In this document: positions 12,219 to 16,381 of the stretch, in pieces
How the letters are laid out: each line of letters begins with the position of its first letter
Numbering within the stretch: position 1 is the first letter of the stretch
DNA from: JAPWJZ01 sp038247245
GTDB lineage: Bacteria > Pseudomonadota > Alphaproteobacteria > Micavibrionales > UBA2020
Reading direction: 5' to 3'
NCBI GenBank assembly: GCA_038247245.1
Contig: JBBRVE010000070.1
Coordinates: 1-16,381 of the forward strand
Length of the DNA: 16,381 nucleotides
Program-made: the position numbers and the translations under genes
Notes under the pieces: model-generated
What the model saw: only the letters and a program-made list of their open reading frames with translations
The model's database searches: none
Told to the model about the DNA's origin: nothing

Positions 12219-13595
12219 TTATCTCCTCTGGAATTCGGGGCTGGCGAACAGAATAGTGATCGCTTCTTCCTTGCTGCCCGCGCGGGAAACGGCAAAGCGG
12301 GTTGCGCCGGAGGCGACAGGGCCGATGGTTTGCTCCAGCAAATCATCGGGCGATACCTGCGTGTAAATGCCGCGCGCGATTTTTCGGGCAAGGTCGATGC
12401 GCTGCAGCAGCGCTTCGGCACCCACCCAGTCCTTCGCCTGATCGCTCCATCCGGCGGGGGAGGGGGCGGAAAACGGCATCTGCCCCAGCAGCTTGAATGC
12501 GCCCACCAGACGCAGGTCATCCACATCACCGGCAGCACCGCTGGCGCGCAGCATCGACACCACGTAATCATTCGGCGTTTTTACCTTGGCGAGAGGTTCC
12601 GCCCATGCTTCTGGCAGCGACAGCAGCGTTTTATAAACCGGCAGCAGCTTGCCGTTGTTGCGCGTAAACGCCACAGCCAGCTGGTTGACGGCGGATTCGG
12701 GCGGGTCATCGGCGATGAAATGCCGCGCCAGTTTTGTTGCGATGAATTTTGCGGTCGCGGGGTGATAGGCGAAGGTCACCAGCGCCTTTTCACCTTCGTT
12801 TACGCCGTCCTGTTCGTAAATCTCGCCCAGCAGTTTTTTCTGCCCCGGTTCATGCACCATCTTGCGGAAGAAAAATCCGGACCCGTCGCCGCGCCCGTCG
12901 GCATCCAGCGACCAGCCGGTCAGGATTTTTGCAAATTCCGTGACGTCGTTCTGGGTATAGCCGCCATTCACGCCGAGCGTATGCAGCTCCATGACTTCGC
13001 GCGCAAGGTTTTCGTTCAACCCCTTGCCGCCCATGCGCCCGCCCGGCGAATTCGGGCCGATGGAACGATGGTTATCAAGATACATCAGCATGGCGGGATG
13101 ATGTGTGGATGCGCGCAGCAGCGACAAAAAATCGCCCATGATGTTGGGGCGGATCGCCTCGCGCTCGAAATCAACCAGCAGGCCCATCTGGAACGGCTTG
13201 GTGGAGGATACCGTGAAATGGTTGCTCCAGAACTGCACCAGCCGCTCGAAAAAAGGCGCGTCGCTTTGCGCGATCACGCGGGTGCGGCGGGCGACGTCCT
13301 TCAGGTATCCTTTGCCCTGCTGTTTCAGCATGGATTTGATCTCGGCTGCACCCTCTGCATCCACATCGCCTTGCTGCGCCTTTTTCATCATCTTTTTGTT
13401 TTCGCGGTATCCCTTTAATTCCTTCAGCGCCTCCAACGTGCCGGGCAGGCCGTCATAGGCGGAAACCTTGGCATAGCGGGGGTTCAGCTGGGCATGCAGC
13501 CAGCCGGTTGGATCAGCGGAAATGGTTGATAATTCATCCTTTTTTCCGCCAAGGCCAAAGCGGTTCGCGGCGATGAAGGCTTCGATAGACGACAT
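12219..13595 (-). CDS. DUF1800 family protein
   Basis: 458 residues. The family signature is clear: an N-terminal AANRFGLGGKKDEL block, a WSNHFTVS block, and GLNENLAREVMELHTLGVNGG followed by YTQNDVTEFAKILTGWSL in the middle. DUF1800 proteins are usually encoded next to DUF1501 proteins, as here; their biochemical role is not established. No signal peptide is visible at this N-terminus, although its partner has a Tat signal. The ATG at 13595 has GGGAG 6 nt upstream. The 74-nt gap to the dapB stop offers no convincing promoter; a GANTC site lies between the ribosome-binding site and the ATG. Confidence 0.93.
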   Translation of the reverse strand: MSSIEAFIAANRFGLGGKKDELSTISADPTGWLHAQLNPRYAKVSAYDGLPGTLEALKELKGYRENKKMMKKAQQGDVDAEGAAEIKSMLKQQGKGYLKDVARRTRVIAQSDAPFFERLVQFWSNHFTVSSTKPFQMGLLVDFEREAIRPNIMGDFLSLLRASTHHPAMLMYLDNHRSIGPNSPGGRMGGKGLNENLAREVMELHTLGVNGGYTQNDVTEFAKILTGWSLDADGRGDGSGFFFRKMVHEPGQKKLLGEIYEQDGVNEGEKALVTFAYHPATAKFIATKLARHFIADDPPESAVNQLAVAFTRNNGKLLPVYKTLLSLPEAWAEPLAKVKTPNDYVVSMLRASGAAGDVDDLRLVGAFKLLGQMPFSAPSPAGWSDQAKDWVGAEALLQRIDLARKIARGIYTQVSPDDLLEQTIGPVASGATRFAVSRAGSKEEAITILFASPEFQRR

Positions 13596-13669
13596 GAATC
13601 GCTCCCGGAAAATGCGAGGCAGATATCATCTTATACGTAAGGTATTACCAAAGCCCTGCGCTGCGGTGT

Positions 13670-14476
13670 TTAGATACCCAGCACGTCCTTCATCGAATAG
13701 AGGCCGGGTTTCTGGCCGCCCAGCCACAGCGCCGCACGCACCGCGCCCTTGGCGAACAGCGACCTGTCGGATGCCTTGTGCGAAAACTCGATGCGCTCGC
13801 CGGTGCCGGCAAAGGTCACGGTATGGTCGCCCACCACGTCGCCGCCACGGAAGACGGAAATGCCGATGGCGCCCACGGGGCGCGCGCCGATCTGGCCGTA
13901 ACGGGCAGGCACCAGCGCGTCATCCAAATTCACGCCGCGCCCCTTGGCGACCGATTGCGCCAGCGCAAGGGCGGTGCCCGACGGGGCGTCGATTTTATGT
14001 TTGTGATGCGCTTCGAAAATTTCGATGTCGTATTCGGTGTCCAGCATCGCGGCTGCTTTTTCGACCATCGAGATGAGGAGGTTTACGCCGACGCTCATAT
14101 TCGCGGCCTGCAAAATGGGGGATTTCTGGCTGGCGACCTGCAGCGCGGCCATTTCGGCCTCGCCCAGACCCGTGGTGCCGACGACCAATGCGCGGCCGTG
14201 TTCATGCGCCAGCTGCGCATGTTCGATCAGCGCATCCGCCGTCGTGAAATCGATCAGCACATCGCAGGACTTGAACGCGTCATGCTTGCTGGTGGTGACA
14301 CATACGCCACAGGGATCGATGCCCAGAATGCCGCCCATATCCTTGCCCAGCGCCCAGCTTTTGTTGTGATCAACCGCGTGGTGCAGCGTGGCATGCGCGT
14401 GCTGCTTGCTCAAAATCTCCCGCGCAATCATCTGCCCCATACGTCCTGCGCCGCCCAAAATGCCGATCTTGATCAT
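13670..14476 (-). CDS. dapB: 4-hydroxy-tetrahydrodipicolinate reductase
   Basis: Reduces the dipicolinate intermediate with NAD(P)H in the diaminopimelate/lysine pathway, feeding both peptidoglycan and lysine. The 268-residue length is typical. The nucleotide-binding turn GILGGAGRMG is at 5-14, DFTTADA at 76-82 and VVGTTGL at 98-104. The substrate and catalytic block EAHHKHKIDAPSGTA is at 155-169, with the His157-His158 pair and Lys161. The C-terminus LYSMKDVLGI is characteristic. The ATG overlaps the preceding gene's stop by four bases (ATGA), with GGAG upstream, indicating translational coupling. Confidence 0.97.
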   Translation of the reverse strand: MIKIGILGGAGRMGQMIAREILSKQHAHATLHHAVDHNKSWALGKDMGGILGIDPCGVCVTTSKHDAFKSCDVLIDFTTADALIEHAQLAHEHGRALVVGTTGLGEAEMAALQVASQKSPILQAANMSVGVNLLISMVEKAAAMLDTEYDIEIFEAHHKHKIDAPSGTALALAQSVAKGRGVNLDDALVPARYGQIGARPVGAIGISVFRGGDVVGDHTVTFAGTGERIEFSHKASDRSLFAKGAVRAALWLGGQKPGLYSMKDVLGI

Positions 14477-14901
14477 TCTTCTTCTCCGTCATTATTCGCG
14501 CTGAGTTCGCAAGTGATGTTATCGGGCCCCCAGTTGAAGGTCTTTTTCACGGGGATGGAAACGCCTTGCGATGCCGATTCCGGCAGGGCGATCTGCACCG
14601 GCATGTTGTCGATCACGGTCAGTTGCAAGCCTTCGGGCGCGGTGATGGTCAGGATGCCGTCTTCAAAGGTGAATGTATAATTGGGTGTCGGGGTTTCCAG
14701 CACGCCGTTCAGCAGGTAACCCTCGCCCGTCTTCACGATCGTGAATCCGGCGGGGCTGCAGGTGCCCGCAGGAGGGGCGACGGGCATGGGGTGCGGCTCG
14801 GGCTCTGCGCGGTCGGCGGCGACAAGCGCATATGCTGGCGCTGCCAGCAAAAACAGGGCACAGGCGATAAGGCAGACAAATTTGGTTTTCATGACGCGCA
14901 T
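14473..14901 (-). CDS. Small exported protein of unknown function
   Basis: 142 residues from the ATG at 14901; an ATG at 14892 (MKTK) is equally plausible, because AAGGA then sits 10 nt upstream and a promoter lies very close. A signal peptide is clear: basic start, hydrophobic core at about 8-21 and a cleavage site after AYA (23-25). The mature part begins with a Pro/Glu-rich linker and then reads as beta-strands. It has two cysteines, C48 and C131, which could form a disulfide in the periplasm, and an acidic end. Family not recognised. It is coupled to dapB by a 4-nt ATGA overlap; no functional link is evident. Confidence 0.82.
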   Translation of the reverse strand: MRVMKTKFVCLIACALFLLAAPAYALVAADRAEPEPHPMPVAPPAGTCSPAGFTIVKTGEGYLLNGVLETPTPNYTFTFEDGILTITAPEGLQLTVIDNMPVQIALPESASQGVSIPVKKTFNWGPDNITCELSANNDGEEE

Positions 14902-14913
14902 TTCCTTTTCCTG

Positions 14914-14942
14914 ACTATCCTGAATCCGCGCGCGGTTGGCAA
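14914..14942 (-). promoter_or_regulatory. Candidate promoter for the exported-protein/dapB operon, GANTC in the spacer
   Basis: On the minus strand: TTGCCA (14942-14937), 17-nt spacer, GATAGT (14919-14914). GATTC lies within the spacer (14926-14922). Transcription would start near 14907, leaving only 5-6 nt before the first ATG or about 15 nt before the second, which favours the second ATG. Confidence 0.45.
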
Positions 14943-14982
14943 GTGGCCGTGGCGATACAGGTACCAGGGGCAGGAATGACGC

Positions 14983-15546
14983 TTAATGCGGCTTGAGGGA
15001 GGGCGGCGGGCGTTTGGCTTTCAGGTCTTTCAGCGCGTCGATGTTTTTCTCGGATGTTTCGGCCTCGGCCACGGCGATGACAATTTCTGCCTGTGCGCGT
15101 TTTTCTTGCTGTACTTTTACGACAGCCGGTTTGCCTTCGTGCCAGACTTCGCCATTGCGCCAGTATTCGTTTTCGCCGTTCGGGCGTTCCTTCGCGGGGC
15201 CGTCTTCGCGGTGCAGCTTGCCGTTCTGATACCAGTCGTTCTCGCCATTGGGGTTGGTGATGGCAGGCGCGCCGTCGCGGTGGCGCAGGCCGTTCTTGTA
15301 GTATTCGCGGGCGCCATCGGCCCATTCGATCGCGGGCAGGTCACCGTCGCGGTGCAGGTCGCCGAACTTGAAGAATTTCTTGGTGCCGCTTGCGCCTTCA
15401 TAGGCGGGCAGGCCGTCGTCGCGGTGTTCTTTCCAGTGGAAATACCAGGTCTGGTTGCCCTCGGCATCCATCTGGCGGCCGGATTTGATGTTGAAAATGT
15501 TTTTCAGGCGGGCAATGGCGTTCGACGGTTTCAAAGGAGACTCCAT
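14983..15546 (-). CDS. HR-DGPA tandem-repeat protein (MORN-like)
   Basis: 187 residues with five degenerate repeats of about 24 residues: the key His falls at 41, 65, 89, 112 and 136. Each unit reads roughly Y/W-x2-NG-x-LHR-(E/D)DGPA-x4-NGE. This wording is related to MORN-type repeats and is seen in bacterial, phage and giant-virus proteins; the function is unknown, and binding or scaffolding is typical for such repeats. No signal peptide. The N-terminal 25 residues are basic; the last 40 are charged and probably helical, ending in a Pro-rich tail. The ATG at 15546 lacks a Shine-Dalgarno and follows a strong promoter after 17 nt. Confidence 0.82.
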   Translation of the reverse strand: MESPLKPSNAIARLKNIFNIKSGRQMDAEGNQTWYFHWKEHRDDGLPAYEGASGTKKFFKFGDLHRDGDLPAIEWADGAREYYKNGLRHRDGAPAITNPNGENDWYQNGKLHREDGPAKERPNGENEYWRNGEVWHEGKPAVVKVQQEKRAQAEIVIAVAEAETSEKNIDALKDLKAKRPPPSLKPH

Positions 15547-15563
15547 AATACAAAGGACGCGCC

Positions 15564-15591
15564 ACTATAAGGGCTTATGGCAATGCGTCAA
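15564..15591 (-). promoter_or_regulatory. Near-consensus promoter for the repeat-protein gene
   Basis: On the minus strand: TTGACG (15591-15586), 16-nt spacer, TATAGT (15569-15564). Expected transcription start is near 15557, giving a leader of about 10 nt without a Shine-Dalgarno before the ATG at 15546. Confidence 0.65.
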
Positions 15592-15641
15592 GCTGGTATT
15601 TTATTACATGATTATGATAATTCTTTTTCAGATTCTCGTCC

Positions 15642-15671
15642 TTGACACATATGACAAGCGGGCAATAGATT
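15642..15671 (+). promoter_or_regulatory. Candidate promoter for the Aas-like gene
   Basis: TTGACA at 15642-15647, 18-nt spacer, TAGATT at 15666-15671, leaving a leader of about 45 nt with GAGG at 15709-15712 before the ATG at 15723. GANTC sites flank it at 15631-15635 and 15685-15689. It is divergent from the repeat-protein promoter. Confidence 0.5.
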
Positions 15672-15722
15672 ATGACATCTTTAAGATTCGACTTATTCAT
15701 TTATATACGAGGTCGCTCCCCC

Positions 15723-16381
15723 ATGACCGAGACCGCCACCCCTGACGCCTCCGCCGTCATCGAAACGGCCGCTCCCGCAACGGAAGACAACGATACCGTA
15801 TCGTTGCTGCCGAAAAAATCGTGGATGACGCGCCAGATGGACAAGGCCGTGCGCGGCGGTTTGCGCGTCATGTTCAAGACATTGTTCGGCGCGAAAATTC
15901 GCGGCACCGAAAACTTCAACGGCCTCGAGGGCAAGCCCACGCTGGTCATCGCCAACCACGTTTCCTTTATTGACGGGTTGCTGCTGGGCGCGACGATGCC
16001 GATCGAGGCGTCGTTCGCAATAGACACCGGCATGTACAACAAGATCATGAAAAACCCGATGGTGCGTTTCAACCCCATCGCGAAATTCCTGCTGAACCGC
16101 ATCGATTTCCACCCGCTGGATACCACCAAGCCGCAGGCGATCCGCGCGCTGACGAAACTGGCAAAGGCCGGCCGCCCCGTGATGGTGTTTCCCGAAGGCC
16201 GCCTGACCACCACCGGCACGCTGATGCAATCCTTCGGCGGTTCTTCCGTCGTGGCTGCGAATGCCGATGCGCATATCGTCCCCATTTACATGGACGGCCT
16301 CAACTTCCTTGCCAAAGGCCTGACGCGCCTGAAGGATTATCCGCACCGCCTGTTCCCCAAGCTTTCCGTGACGGTCATGCC
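15723..16381 (+). CDS. PlsC-type acyltransferase, N-terminal part of an Aas-like enzyme (truncated by window edge)
   Basis: 219 codons are present and the frame is open at the window end. The glycerophospholipid acyltransferase motifs are NHVSFIDG with H79 and D84 (HX4D) and FPEGR at 156-160, followed by LTTTGTLM. The wording around both motifs, including RIDFHPLDTTKPQAI, closely follows E. coli Aas, which joins a 2-acyl-lysophospholipid acyltransferase to an acyl-ACP synthetase and recycles lysophospholipids at the inner membrane. Whether the synthetase half follows cannot be seen, so the symbol is left empty. About 30 polar residues precede the domain. Start: GAGG at 15709-15712, 10 nt before the ATG. 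Confidence 0.9.
   Translation, partial: MTETATPDASAVIETAAPATEDNDTVSLLPKKSWMTRQMDKAVRGGLRVMFKTLFGAKIRGTENFNGLEGKPTLVIANHVSFIDGLLLGATMPIEASFAIDTGMYNKIMKNPMVRFNPIAKFLLNRIDFHPLDTTKPQAIRALTKLAKAGRPVMVFPEGRLTTTGTLMQSFGGSSVVAANADAHIVPIYMDGLNFLAKGLTRLKDYPHRLFPKLSVTVM

Noticed and set aside
12330..13418. Plus-strand open frame (362 codons) opposite DUF1800
   Set aside because: DUF1800 signature blocks on the minus strand explain the coding bias.

Overview
The window looks like the chromosome of an alphaproteobacterium. It is mostly GC-rich coding DNA with short intergenic gaps. Supporting signs are a bactofilin, a DUF1501/DUF1800 gene pair, sigma70-like TTGAC(A/G) -35 boxes and a dense cluster of GANTC sites (the CcrM methylation sequence of that class). 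This assignment is inference from gene content, not from a marker gene. One feature is unusual for the class: the lysyl-tRNA synthetase is class II. No tRNA, rRNA, CRISPR array, transposase, integrase or phage gene was seen.

Layout. 70-4157 (minus): a low-GC polytopic membrane protein lies 8 nt downstream of a large DinG-type Fe-S helicase; before that comes a small soluble charged protein with its own strong promoter. 4313-6106 (plus): a cytosolic metallopeptidase related to dipeptidyl peptidase III (M49), divergent from the small gene. 6126-6191: a highly structured palindromic element. 6250-8206 (plus): a GNAT acetyltransferase followed 19 nt later by lysS. 8207-8640: the largest gene-free stretch, with several hairpins, AT-rich dyads and five GANTC sites. 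8641-9828 (plus): a bactofilin and a small lipoprotein, separated by a strong hairpin. 9825-13595 (minus): nth (endonuclease III), a small unknown protein, then a DUF1501 and DUF1800 pair. 13670-15546 (minus): dapB, translationally coupled to a small exported protein, and an HR-DGPA repeat protein. 15723-end (plus): the start of an Aas-like acyltransferase, cut by the window edge.

Functional picture. Most of this is housekeeping: DNA repair (DinG-like, Nth), translation (LysRS), lysine/diaminopimelate synthesis (DapB), lipid recycling (Aas-like) and cell shape (bactofilin). No obvious defence or biosynthetic cluster is present. The more interesting signals are regulatory. Two minus-strand genes (nth and its neighbour) have near-consensus promoters whose -10 box ends only 7-8 nt before the ATG, which predicts leaderless mRNAs. 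GANTC sites are clustered upstream of the bactofilin and also fall inside the -35/-10 spacers of two other promoters, suggesting CcrM/GcrA-type control. The 6126-6191 element can fold in two mutually exclusive ways.
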